NCBI GenBank assembly: GCA_022841365.1
Contig: JALHRP010000028.1
Span: forward strand, 1-49,300
Source: Chitinophagaceae bacterium
GTDB lineage: Bacteria > Bacteroidota > Bacteroidia > Chitinophagales > Chitinophagaceae
Direction: 5' to 3'
Length of the DNA stretch: 49,300 nucleotides
Shown here: positions 8,246 to 16,652 of the stretch, one piece after another
How the letters are laid out: each line of letters starts with the position of its first letter
How positions within the stretch are numbered: position 1 is the first letter of the stretch
The notes under the pieces: model-generated
Database searches by the model: none
The model's input: only the letters and a program-made list of their open reading frames with translations
Told to the model about the DNA's origin: nothing
Program-made: the position numbers and the translations under genes

Positions 8246-10636
8246 ATGAAAAGAACAATTAAGAAAGTAGCCGTTCTCGGTAGCGGTGTAATGGGTTCAC
8301 GCATTGCGTGCCATTTTGCAGGCGTTGGTTTACAAACCATTTTATTGGATATGGTGCCCAAGGGTTTTGAGGAAAGCACAAAACCTGCAGAGCGTAATAA
8401 ATTGGTGAACGATGCGTTAACTGCTGCCATCAAAAGCAATCCATCGCCTGTTTATACAAAAGATGTGATTAAGAAAATCACCACGGGCAACTTCACCGAT
8501 AACATGAAGGATATTGCTTCCTGTGATTGGGTGATTGAGGTGGTAGTTGAACGTCTCGACATCAAACAACTCATTTTTGAACAGGTAGAAAAATATCGTA
8601 AACCCGGAACACTCATCACTTCCAACACTTCCGGTATTCCCATCAGCATGATGGCAGAAGGAAGAAGTGAAGATTTCAAAAAACATTTCTGCGGTACACA
8701 CTTTTTTAATCCGCCACGCTACTTGCGTTTGCTGGAAATCATTCCAACAAAATATACAGATCAATCGGTTGTTGATTTTTTAATGAACTATGGTGATCTC
8801 TATCTCGGTAAAACAACGGTATTGTGTAAAGACACGCCTGCATTTATTGCAAATCGTGTTGGTGTGTTTGGAATGATGGCCATTATGAATGCAATGGAAA
8901 AGATGCAGTTGAATGTAGATGAGATTGATGCGTTAACAGGTCCCATTATCGGTCGTCCGAAATCTGCCACTTTCCGCACAGGTGATGTAGTGGGGTTGGA
9001 TACATTGGTAAAAGTAGCGAAGGGCGTTGCAGAGAATTGTCCGGATGATGAAGCGAAAGAAATTTTTGCTATTCCTTCCTGGCTCAATAAAATGATTGAG
9101 AATAACTGGCTGGGCGATAAAACCGGTCAAGGCTTTTTTAAGAAAAGCAAAGGTGCAGGTGGTGAGAAAGAAATTCTTACACTCAACCTGCAGACTATGG
9201 AATATGGTGCACGTGTAAAACCAAAGTTTGCAAGTGTTGAAGCGGCAAAGCCGATTGATGATCTCAAGACGAGATTAAAAATGTTGTGCAGCAGTACAGA
9301 CAAAGCAGGTGAGTTTTACAAACAGTTTCATTATAGCTTGTTTTCTTATATCTCACATCGTATTCCTGAGATCAGTGATGAGTTGTATCGTGTAGATGAT
9401 GCAATGATGGCGGGCTTTGGCTGGGAAATCGGTGCGTTTGAAAGCTGGGATGTGCTGGGTGTTGCAAAAACTGTTGATGCCATGAAAGCAGCCGGGTATA
9501 AAGTTGCTGCTTGGGTAGATGAAATGCTAGCGAAAGGAATTACTTCATTTTATAAAGTAGAAAACGCTGAACGAATGTATTACTCTTCAATTAGCGGAGG
9601 CTATTCCTCCCCTTTTGGGGGAGGTCAGGAGGGGGCCGCATTTATTGTGATGAAGAATTTCGAGAACCAGACTGTTTGGAAAAATGCAGCTTGCCGTACT
9701 TATCATTTAGGTGATGATGTGTTGGGATTAGAGTGGAGCACAAAAATGGGCAGCATAGGTGGCGAAGTATTGGAAGGCATTCAAAAAACAATTGCATTAG
9801 CGGAAGAGAAATATAAAGGTGTAGTGATTGCAAATGATGCAGCACAGTTCAGCGCCGGTGCCAATGTGGGTATGATCTTTATGCTGGCTATTGAACAGGA
9901 GTATGATGAATTGGATATGGCCATCCGTATGTTTCAGAATACGATGATGCGTGCACGCTATTCATCTATACCTGTTGTAGTAGCACCGCACGGTTTAACA
10001 TTAGGTGGCGCATGTGAATTGAGTCTGCACAGCGATAAGGTTTGTGCTGCAGCTGAAACATATATTGGTTTGGTTGAATTAGGTGTTGGGTTGATACCCG
10101 GTGGTGGAGGTACTAAAGAATTTGTTTTACGTGCTGCTGATGAAATGCACGAAGATGAACCGGAGACCATTACACTGAAAAATCGTTTCTTATCCATTGC
10201 AACTGCAAAGGTGGCCACATCAGCCAAAGAAGGATTTGAAATGGGCGTATTCCGTAAAGGACTGGATGAAGTGGTGATGAACCAGGGGCGTCGGATTTCA
10301 GAAGCAAAAAAATCAGTGATTGAAATCTATGATAGCGGATACGTAGCACCTGCGCAACGCAATGATGTAAAAGTATTAGGTCGCTCTGCATTAGGTGCAT
10401 TGCTTGCCGGTATCAACGGAATGAAAACAGCAGGTTATGCAACGGAACATGATTCTGTTGTTGCCAAGAAACTTGCTTACGTCATGTGCGGAGGTGATCT
10501 CAGTGAACCGACTTTGGTTACTGAACAATACTTACTCGATTTAGAACGTGAAGCTTTCTTATCACTTTGCGGTGAAAAGAAAGCGCTTGAACGAATACAG
10601 AGCGTGTTGAAGGGCGGGAAACCGGTGAGGAATTAA
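8246..10636 (+). CDS. fadN: 3-hydroxyacyl-CoA dehydrogenase/enoyl-CoA hydratase (FadN type)
   Basis: A 796-residue fused beta-oxidation enzyme: enoyl-CoA hydration and NAD-dependent oxidation of 3-hydroxyacyl-CoA. The dehydrogenase is N-terminal (Rossmann motif VLGSGVMGSRIA at about residue 10, then FNPPRYLRLLEIIPT), and the crotonase-like hydratase is C-terminal (FSAGANVGM and GLTLGGACELSLHSD, with oxyanion-hole glycines). This order and length match Bacillus FadN, not E. coli FadB, where the hydratase comes first. A small palindromic repeat at 9606-9637 adds a GGYSSPFGGGQEGAA-like stretch in frame between the two halves. The usual thiolase and acyl-CoA dehydrogenase partners are absent: the next gene is on the opposite strand and unrelated. 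Confidence 0.92.
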   Translation: MKRTIKKVAVLGSGVMGSRIACHFAGVGLQTILLDMVPKGFEESTKPAERNKLVNDALTAAIKSNPSPVYTKDVIKKITTGNFTDNMKDIASCDWVIEVVVERLDIKQLIFEQVEKYRKPGTLITSNTSGIPISMMAEGRSEDFKKHFCGTHFFNPPRYLRLLEIIPTKYTDQSVVDFLMNYGDLYLGKTTVLCKDTPAFIANRVGVFGMMAIMNAMEKMQLNVDEIDALTGPIIGRPKSATFRTGDVVGLDTLVKVAKGVAENCPDDEAKEIFAIPSWLNKMIENNWLGDKTGQGFFKKSKGAGGEKEILTLNLQTMEYGARVKPKFASVEAAKPIDDLKTRLKMLCSSTDKAGEFYKQFHYSLFSYISHRIPEISDELYRVDDAMMAGFGWEIGAFESWDVLGVAKTVDAMKAAGYKVAAWVDEMLAKGITSFYKVENAERMYYSSISGGYSSPFGGGQEGAAFIVMKNFENQTVWKNAACRTYHLGDDVLGLEWSTKMGSIGGEVLEGIQKTIALAEEKYKGVVIANDAAQFSAGANVGMIFMLAIEQEYDELDMAIRMFQNTMMRARYSSIPVVVAPHGLTLGGACELSLHSDKVCAAAETYIGLVELGVGLIPGGGGTKEFVLRAADEMHEDEPETITLKNRFLSIATAKVATSAKEGFEMGVFRKGLDEVVMNQGRRISEAKKSVIEIYDSGYVAPAQRNDVKVLGRSALGALLAGINGMKTAGYATEHDSVVAKKLAYVMCGGDLSEPTLVTEQYLLDLEREAFLSLCGEKKALERIQSVLKGGKPVRN
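9606..9637. repeat. Palindromic element inside the fadN-like gene
   Basis: cctcccc at 9606-9612 and ggggagg at 9618-9624 pair perfectly, followed by a G-rich tail (caggaggggg at 9627-9636). The local translation is Gly/Ser/Pro-rich and falls in the linker between dehydrogenase and hydratase domains. It is the same style of element as at 1310-1408 and 8169-8235, kept in frame. Confidence 0.65.
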
Positions 10637-10753
10637 CTAAAAGACTTACCCAGGCTTAGTGATTTTTACAATTGTAACTTCCATAACTATAATTATATGA
10701 TGGTTTAGGACTTATGCCACGCCTTTTATTGTCTGTTAGAAAAATTTGCGAAA

Positions 10754-11878
10754 TTATTTGGCAGGGCTAGAAACTATTTTTTTGTAGTACCCTTCTATCG
10801 TATTTACATTCTTTAATTTATCGTTTTCAGTAAACGAGATAGAAATTTGTCTTGTAAAGTCCTTCCCCATATGTAAGGTCAGCGATTTTAGCTGCAAAGA
10901 CTTTGAATTTGATTGCGGATTTACAAAAATGAAGCTATTCAATAAGTCTTGGATACTGAACTTAAACGTCTCAGGATTCTCTAGAATCCTATATAGTTTC
11001 ATGTAGTCCATTATGTGAATTGTGTTATCTATAAAGCTTATAGATATATTATGGAAGTTTCTTTTTGTAGGATCTTCGATATCCGTTAAATACGAATTAT
11101 TAGAGAATGTCAATAATTCAACATTGGGATTTGTTTTTGATTCTTTACTAAAAAAATTGTTCTTAGAAATTGACACAACATATGTCTTCAATTCTGGATT
11201 AAGTGAAGACTCATTAACGAAAGCAACTTTGGACAATTCTTCATAGCCTTTTATATTTTTCGAAGAAAGGCCAATCAAATTCCCTTTGTCGTCGTAATCT
11301 AAACTGATGTTTTTTAGGTCTCTGATTTTATTCTTCTCTAGTTTACTTTTTAGATAGAAAATCGAATCTTTAAATGGCAAAAGAGTTGGATCCATAAGAG
11401 ATAGCGTATAAAAGAATTGCAATTCTATTGGGAATAGTGGATTTAAAATTCTGTTGGTATTGTTATCAATTAATTGAGTCTTTTGAAGTATTTTAATTGT
11501 TGATTTGTTTAAGGAGTCTTGCAAGATTAGTTGACGCTTTAACTCAGTAACTATGCTATTTGTTTGTTGGTTGATGATTTCAAATTTTCTTAACGATTGG
11601 TCGGCTTTGCTTATTATTGTTTTATACTCATTTTCTCGTTTAAGAGACTCTTCTTTTTCTTTTTTTTCTTGAGAAATCTTATTATCAAGTTCAGTAGTAT
11701 TTTTTTGGAATTCATTTGCAAGTGTAAAAATGGAAGAGATTATAAGGAATACTATAACTAATTTCCCCCATCCCGTAACTTTATCTCCTTCTTTGGTCTT
11801 TGTCAAAACCCCTAATAATCCTAAAGTAAATGTTGCAATACTGATTATGATACTTAGAAATAACTGATAGTTCATCAT
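10754..11878 (-). CDS. Unrecognised membrane protein with coiled coil
   Basis: About 374 residues from the ATG at 11878. The longer frame starts at a GTG at 11917, but ATG places the first hydrophobic helix right at the N-terminus. Two transmembrane helices (about residues 2-24 and 34-52) are followed by a charged coiled coil (about 53-125), then a large soluble domain that I do not recognise. The gene is visibly richer in A/T than both neighbours, uses many ATA/AAT/TTA codons, and is alone on its strand between unrelated genes. These are signs of recent transfer. It could be a sensor or an accessory defence protein, but nothing in the sequence says so. Confidence 0.75.
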   Translation of the reverse strand: MMNYQLFLSIIISIATFTLGLLGVLTKTKEGDKVTGWGKLVIVFLIISSIFTLANEFQKNTTELDNKISQEKKEKEESLKRENEYKTIISKADQSLRKFEIINQQTNSIVTELKRQLILQDSLNKSTIKILQKTQLIDNNTNRILNPLFPIELQFFYTLSLMDPTLLPFKDSIFYLKSKLEKNKIRDLKNISLDYDDKGNLIGLSSKNIKGYEELSKVAFVNESSLNPELKTYVVSISKNNFFSKESKTNPNVELLTFSNNSYLTDIEDPTKRNFHNISISFIDNTIHIMDYMKLYRILENPETFKFSIQDLLNSFIFVNPQSNSKSLQLKSLTLHMGKDFTRQISISFTENDKLKNVNTIEGYYKKIVSSPAK

Positions 11879-11961
11879 AAGGAATGATGTTATTCGGTAA
11901 GAATTTAATAATAACACTATATTTTGTGGTAGGAAATTAGCGAAGAAAAGCTTAAAGACTC

Positions 11962-11979
11962 TAACTTTTTTAAAAGTTA
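11962..11979. promoter_or_regulatory. 18-bp palindrome in a divergent intergenic region
   Basis: taactttt at 11962-11969 and aaaagtta at 11972-11979 are perfect inverted repeats with two bases between. The site lies between the minus-strand orphan and the DJ-1/PfpI gene, where an operator could serve either. With such A/T-rich sequence, chance is a real alternative. Confidence 0.3.
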
Positions 11980-12038
11980 TGATACTCGCTCAACTTATGG
12001 CGTATTTCTTTCTTCATCAACTTCCATAATTTTACCAG

Positions 12039-12653
12039 ATGCAATACAAAGTAGCCATTTTTCTTTTCAACGAAGTTGAGGTACTGGATTTTGCAGGGCC
12101 GTTTGAAGTCTTCAGTATAGCAGGATTACGAACCATGACTGTAGCACCATTTGATGTTTTCACTATTGCACAGTTTGAAACCATCGAAGCAAGAAATCAT
12201 TTAACCATCAAACCAACATACACATTTGCAACAGCACCCACTGCAGATATCATTCTTATTCCCGGCGGCGGTGGGCGCCATGCAGATGGAACTCCATTTG
12301 GCAGCAGAAGAGAAATGAACAATCCCATTGTGCTTAACTGGGTAAAGGAACAGGCAGCACAGGCGAAGTTGGTATTAAGTGTTTGCACCGGTTCGCTCAT
12401 TTTAGGGAAGGCTGATTTGCTCGAAGGATTAAAAGCAACCACGCACTTCAAAGCAATTGATGCATTAAAAGAAATTTCAACAAATATTCATGTAAAAGAA
12501 AATGTACGTTTTGTTGATAATGGAACAATCATAACATCAGCAGGAATTTCTGCCGGCATTGATATGAGTTTGTATACTGTTGGTAAATTATTTGGTAAAG
12601 AAACGGCTGATGAAACCGCTGCCTACATGCAATACGATTATTGGACATCCTGA
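12039..12653 (+). CDS. DJ-1/PfpI superfamily protein
   Basis: A 204-residue cytoplasmic protein with the flavodoxin-like DJ-1/PfpI fold. The nucleophile elbow is LVLSVCTGSLILG with Cys116, and an acidic residue in the first loop (EVLDFAGPFEV) would sit beside it. Members include isonitrile hydratases, glyoxalases and regulatory AraC-linked domains. The DFAGPFEVF motif is closest to the isonitrile hydratase/AraC-associated branch, but the exact reaction is uncertain. A weak -7-like box TAATTTTA at 12027-12034 leaves almost no leader before the ATG. The next gene begins 10 bases after the stop, so the two probably share a transcript. Confidence 0.88.
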   Translation: MQYKVAIFLFNEVEVLDFAGPFEVFSIAGLRTMTVAPFDVFTIAQFETIEARNHLTIKPTYTFATAPTADIILIPGGGGRHADGTPFGSRREMNNPIVLNWVKEQAAQAKLVLSVCTGSLILGKADLLEGLKATTHFKAIDALKEISTNIHVKENVRFVDNGTIITSAGISAGIDMSLYTVGKLFGKETADETAAYMQYDYWTS

Positions 12654-12663
12654 TCATCAAACA

Positions 12664-13323
12664 ATGGCATCCGTACAACTCCTTTCAGCTACACATCAAC
12701 TCATCATTCATTCCCATTTTTATTTTTATGGAACTGCTGCCAGTGAAGTATTAGCCAAACAAATTGCCACAGATATTGAACAGCACTGGAACGAACCCAA
12801 TGCAACAATTCAATACAAGGGAAAAATTTATGAAGTAGTGTTTGATGTAAAAGGTTTCTATGATCCGCAATTGCAACCCGAAACAGTCTGGTACAATACC
12901 GATCCCAAATTATTTTTCTTCCGCATTGAAGAATATTCACCACTTGATATTTCGTTTGTTGATGGTATTGGCAGCAACACCGGATTTTTCAAGCTGTCTA
13001 ATCTCCTGCAAACATCAACAACCGCAGCACATGAATACGGACACATGATTGGTTTGCATCATCCGCAACAACTTGATATAAGAGGACAGAAAACACCGGG
13101 CATCATGTATCCACGTGGCACACTATGCGATCCGCATTTTCAATACGATCCGTCGGCAACACCTGGACAAAAAGGTGGCACTTTGGATCCAAAGCATCGC
13201 AAAGTATTAACAGAGGATATTCAACAACTCAAACTGCACAAACTCAATTTTGATGATGGCGATTTTGCCGTTCTTGGAGATTTTACCAGTATTTATCACG
13301 CACATTACCTGTCAACAGAATAA
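12664..13323 (+). CDS. Metzincin-like zinc protease without signal peptide
   Basis: 219 residues from the ATG at 12664; the frame extends upstream into the PfpI gene, but that part is not needed. The zinc site HEYGHMIGLHH (His123, Glu124, His127, Gly130, His133) fits the metzincin consensus HExxHxxGxxH, and a Met-turn follows at Met148 (PGIMYPRG). This looks like a matrixin-type catalytic core. There is no signal peptide, propeptide or cysteine switch, so a cytoplasmic location is implied, which is unusual for metzincins. The middle (WYNTDPKLFFFRIEEYS) is not familiar. Possible partner of the PfpI protein encoded just upstream. Confidence 0.8.
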   Translation: MASVQLLSATHQLIIHSHFYFYGTAASEVLAKQIATDIEQHWNEPNATIQYKGKIYEVVFDVKGFYDPQLQPETVWYNTDPKLFFFRIEEYSPLDISFVDGIGSNTGFFKLSNLLQTSTTAAHEYGHMIGLHHPQQLDIRGQKTPGIMYPRGTLCDPHFQYDPSATPGQKGGTLDPKHRKVLTEDIQQLKLHKLNFDDGDFAVLGDFTSIYHAHYLSTE

Positions 13324-13365
13324 TCCATTACATTTAGCCCACATTTTATCATCATAATTAAATCT

Positions 13366-14259
13366 ATGAGCGTATTACAGGTTCAGGATCTCAAAAAAAC
13401 CTACGGAAAAATTCAGGCATTGAAAGGCGTATCCTTCGAAATACCAAAAGGTGCGGTGTTTGGTATTCTTGGCCCAAATGGAAGTGGTAAAACAACCATG
13501 CTCAGTATCATCCTCGATGTATTGAATGCAGACAGTGGAACTTACTCTTGGTTTGGTAAACCTGCTTCACCCGATTTACGAAAGCATATCGGTTCCTTAC
13601 TTGAAACGCCGAATTTTTATCATTACTTATCCGCAAAAAATAATTTAAAAATCACCAACAGCATCAGTGGTCGTGGCGATAAAGCGGCGATAGACAGTGT
13701 TTTGCAGAAAGTGAAATTATACGAACGCCGTAACAGCAGATTCAGCACCTACAGTTTGGGTATGAAACAACGGTTAGCCATAGCCGCTGCACTGCTCGGC
13801 GATCCGCAGATACTTGTACTCGATGAACCAACCAACGGATTAGATCCCGTTGGTATCATGGAAATTCGTGAACTGATTATTGATCTCAGCAAAAAAGGAC
13901 ATACCATCATCATGGCAAGTCACCTGCTCGATGAGGTAGAAAAAGTTTGTACCCATGTAGCTATTTTAAAATTGGGAACGTTAGTTACTTCCGGTTCGGT
14001 GGAAGATGTCTTGGTTGATGAAGATGTGGTGGAAATTGGTGCTGCAGACATAGAGCAGTTAAAAAGAGCTCTCAGCAATTATCCCGGCATAACATCCACT
14101 ACACATAACGCACAAACAATGCAACTTCATTTTCCAAAAGGAACTGCCAGTGCAGAAGAAGTGAACCGTTATTGTTTCAATCAGGGTATTGCATTGCAAT
14201 ATCTCGCCATTAAGAAAAAACGGTTAGAAGAAAAATTCTTTGAACTCACCGGTAATTAA
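13366..14259 (+). CDS. ABC transporter ATP-binding protein (ABC-2 exporter)
   Basis: A 297-residue nucleotide-binding subunit. Walker A is GPNGSGKTT near residue 37-45, the signature is YSLGMKQRLAIA, Walker B is ILVLDEPTNGLDP, and the switch histidine is in IIMASHLLDEVEK. The C-terminal 80 residues are the extension typical of the CcmA/BcrA group. It pairs with the permease starting 23 bases downstream. ATPases of this type drive export of peptides, antibiotics or ions through ABC-2 permeases; the substrate cannot be told. Confidence 0.95.
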   Translation: MSVLQVQDLKKTYGKIQALKGVSFEIPKGAVFGILGPNGSGKTTMLSIILDVLNADSGTYSWFGKPASPDLRKHIGSLLETPNFYHYLSAKNNLKITNSISGRGDKAAIDSVLQKVKLYERRNSRFSTYSLGMKQRLAIAAALLGDPQILVLDEPTNGLDPVGIMEIRELIIDLSKKGHTIIMASHLLDEVEKVCTHVAILKLGTLVTSGSVEDVLVDEDVVEIGAADIEQLKRALSNYPGITSTTHNAQTMQLHFPKGTASAEEVNRYCFNQGIALQYLAIKKKRLEEKFFELTGN

Positions 14260-14282
14260 CCTTACTCATCAACAATCTATTT

Positions 14283-15101
14283 ATGCTTCATTTATTCAGA
14301 ACAGAGTGGCTTAAAATAAAAAACTATCCCGGCTTTTGGTGGATCATGGCTATTACAGTATTGTCGTACCCCGGTATCAATGGCATGTTTTATACCATAT
14401 ACAAACAACAAACTGCCAATACAAAATCTGCAGCACAGATGTTGAAAATGCTCATTGGTAATCCGTTTGAATTCCCGGAAGTGTTCCGTACCACTGCTTT
14501 TGCTTCTTCCATGTTTGTGATTATACCTGCTATATTGGTGATCATGCTCATCACGAATGAGTATACTTATAAAACCAACCGGCAGAATGTAATTGATGGC
14601 TGGAGCAGAAACGAATTTCTGATTGCAAAGTTTTTAAACGTAGTGATTATTTCAGTCATTGTGATTGCACTTTATCTGCTCGTTACACTTTCCATTGGTT
14701 TCAGTACAACCGGTGCCGATGTGAAAAATAAATTTCAATTAGCCAATTATACAGCACTCTTCAGCCTGCAGACCTTTGCTCAACTTTCATTTGCATTTCT
14801 GTTAGGCCTTTTAATTAAACGGGCCTTTATAGCGTTGGGTGTTTTTATTTTTTATAAAATTATTGTGGAGAACATTGCTGCTGAATTGCTCAATAAATAT
14901 GTGCATGCAGATACCGGTCGGTTTTTACCAACGGAATCATCTGATATGTTAACCCCAGTACCTGCATTTCTCGGCAGACTCGATCCCAAAGTGTATGATC
15001 ATGCACTGGGTTTAATTAATCAGCAGGTATTTATTACCATCGGCTACCTGTTCATTTTCTGGGGATTGGTTTTCTGGATTTATAAAAAACGTGACCTTTA
15101 A
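14283..15101 (+). CDS. ABC-2 type permease
   Basis: A 272-residue integral membrane protein with about six helices. A cytoplasmic N-terminal segment (LFRTEWLKIKNYPGFWW) is typical of ABC-2 permeases of the bacitracin-exporter type. Helices are evident at about residues 18-40, 75-100, 120-145, 155-180, 183-205 and 245-265. It forms an exporter with the preceding ATPase, probably as a dimer. It is followed 5 bases later by a small exported protein likely to be cotranscribed. Confidence 0.9.
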   Translation: MLHLFRTEWLKIKNYPGFWWIMAITVLSYPGINGMFYTIYKQQTANTKSAAQMLKMLIGNPFEFPEVFRTTAFASSMFVIIPAILVIMLITNEYTYKTNRQNVIDGWSRNEFLIAKFLNVVIISVIVIALYLLVTLSIGFSTTGADVKNKFQLANYTALFSLQTFAQLSFAFLLGLLIKRAFIALGVFIFYKIIVENIAAELLNKYVHADTGRFLPTESSDMLTPVPAFLGRLDPKVYDHALGLINQQVFITIGYLFIFWGLVFWIYKKRDL

Positions 15102-15106
15102 TCATC

Positions 15107-15634
15107 ATGAAAAAAATTACAACTATACTTGTTGGCTTGCTGCTCTGCACATCAGTACTCCCTGCACAGAATATCAGTACTGTTATTAAAACTGAAGCAT
15201 TAAAAATGGCAAAGGCATTGGCAGCGCTGGATCTGGATACCTATGCTTCCTTCACCTATCCAACCCTGCTGGAAGAAAAAGGAAGCAAAGAAAAAATAAA
15301 ACAAGGAGTTGATTCAGTTGAAAAGTATCGTAAAGATTTTGGGTTAAAGGTCAAGTCAATCATCATTGGTAATCCTTCTGAAGTAATTACACACAACGGT
15401 ATCATGCAATGCACCTTACCTCAAACCATCAACATCGAAATTATGATGGGTTCAATGGAAGCAGAAAGTACATTGATCGGCTTGTCAAAAGACGGAAAGA
15501 TCTGGTATTTTGTAGATGCCATGCTGTACAAACAAAAAGATGCAAAAGCAAAATTGCCTGAATTGAGTCCAAAGCTGGTAATACCTGCACCCAAACAGCC
15601 TGTGATTAAATCAAACGATGCCCCGAAAAATTAA
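15107..15634 (+). CDS. Small exported protein of unknown function
   Basis: A 175-residue protein with a signal peptide (about residues 1-20, cut after LPAQ) and a compact alpha/beta domain that resembles an NTF2-like fold in outline (MAKALAALDLDTYASFTYP, and a C-terminal DGKIWYFVDA). The family is not recognised with confidence. It ends in a Pro/Lys-rich tail. It begins 5 bases after the permease gene, suggesting one operon with the ABC exporter. Its TAA stop overlaps the stop of the opposite-strand gene in a shared TTAA. Confidence 0.75.
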   Translation: MKKITTILVGLLLCTSVLPAQNISTVIKTEALKMAKALAALDLDTYASFTYPTLLEEKGSKEKIKQGVDSVEKYRKDFGLKVKSIIIGNPSEVITHNGIMQCTLPQTINIEIMMGSMEAESTLIGLSKDGKIWYFVDAMLYKQKDAKAKLPELSPKLVIPAPKQPVIKSNDAPKN

Positions 15635-16542
15635 GGAATCAGTTCAGCTAAAGCTGCTTCAAGTGTGGGATAGGTAAACTGAAATCCCTGCTTTTGAATT
15701 TTTGCTGAACTGACCGTTGTGCTTTTAAGTACTTCAATACTCATTTCACCAATCAGCATTTTTAAAAAGATCGAAGGAACATGTGCAGATAGATATGCAT
15801 TCTTCCTCATTTTTTTTGCCAGCGAAATGGTTAGGTTTTTATTACTTACAGGGGCCGGAGCAACTGCGTTAAATGCTCCATTCATTTCCGGGTGTTCCAT
15901 AGCATACTCATACATTCTGCAAAGATCATGTATATGCACCCAGCTGATCATTTGCTCACCTGTACCTAAAATTGCTGCCACACCAAATCGCAGAGGAGTT
16001 TTAAATTCTTTAAACGCACCGCCTTCGTTGCTGAGCACAATACCTGTTCTCAGTTTAACCAAACGGATACCCATAGCCGCAATTGGTTCTGCAGAAGCTT
16101 CCCAGTCTTTGCAGGTTTCTCCAAGAAAATCGGGTGATGACGGATCGCTTTCAACAAATGGTTGACCATTATCGGGCCCGTACCATCCAATGGCCGATGA
16201 ACTGATAACAGCCTGTACATTATTAGGAATTTCTTTCAACGCTTTTGCCAGCAGGTTGCCACCATCAATTCTACTGTCACGGATTTCTTTTTTTCTGGCA
16301 GTTGTCCAACGCTTATCTGCAACACCTGCACCGGCAAGATGAATAATATAATCGCTCTCAGCAATTGCTTTTTCATCAATCAAACCTTTTGACGGGTCCC
16401 ATGTTGCATAACGGATCCCTTCTTTTACAGATGGGCGTGCAGAGCGGCTGAGAATAAGAATGGCATGGCCTTTGGCGGATAAATAGTTGGAAAGTGCATT
16501 GCCGATAAGTCCCGATCCGCCTGTTATACAAATTGTTGCCAT
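15631..16542 (-). CDS. TIGR01777 (YfcH/SDR39U1) family epimerase-like protein
   Basis: A 303-residue protein of the atypical short-chain dehydrogenase family. The N-terminal NAD(P)-binding glycine motif is ITGGSGLIGNAL, and the family hallmark HLAGAGVADKRWT follows at about residue 68. The active-site-like SSAIGWYG is at about 115. The C-terminal DUF1731-like portion (PSIFLKMLIGEMSIEVL, with SQ/QGF near the end) is complete. The substrate is unknown for the whole family; a nucleotide-sugar epimerase-like reaction is inferred only from the fold. The gene is convergent with the previous one, sharing a four-base stop overlap. Confidence 0.9.
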   Translation of the reverse strand: MATICITGGSGLIGNALSNYLSAKGHAILILSRSARPSVKEGIRYATWDPSKGLIDEKAIAESDYIIHLAGAGVADKRWTTARKKEIRDSRIDGGNLLAKALKEIPNNVQAVISSSAIGWYGPDNGQPFVESDPSSPDFLGETCKDWEASAEPIAAMGIRLVKLRTGIVLSNEGGAFKEFKTPLRFGVAAILGTGEQMISWVHIHDLCRMYEYAMEHPEMNGAFNAVAPAPVSNKNLTISLAKKMRKNAYLSAHVPSIFLKMLIGEMSIEVLKSTTVSSAKIQKQGFQFTYPTLEAALAELIP

Positions 16543-16652
16543 GGTTGGTTGATGAATTTTTATTAAATAATATGCAATTTAATTTTTAACTGCATCTTGT
16601 AACCGAAATGTCTGCTTTCAACGTAATTTTAAGAACGAATAATCAACGAAAT

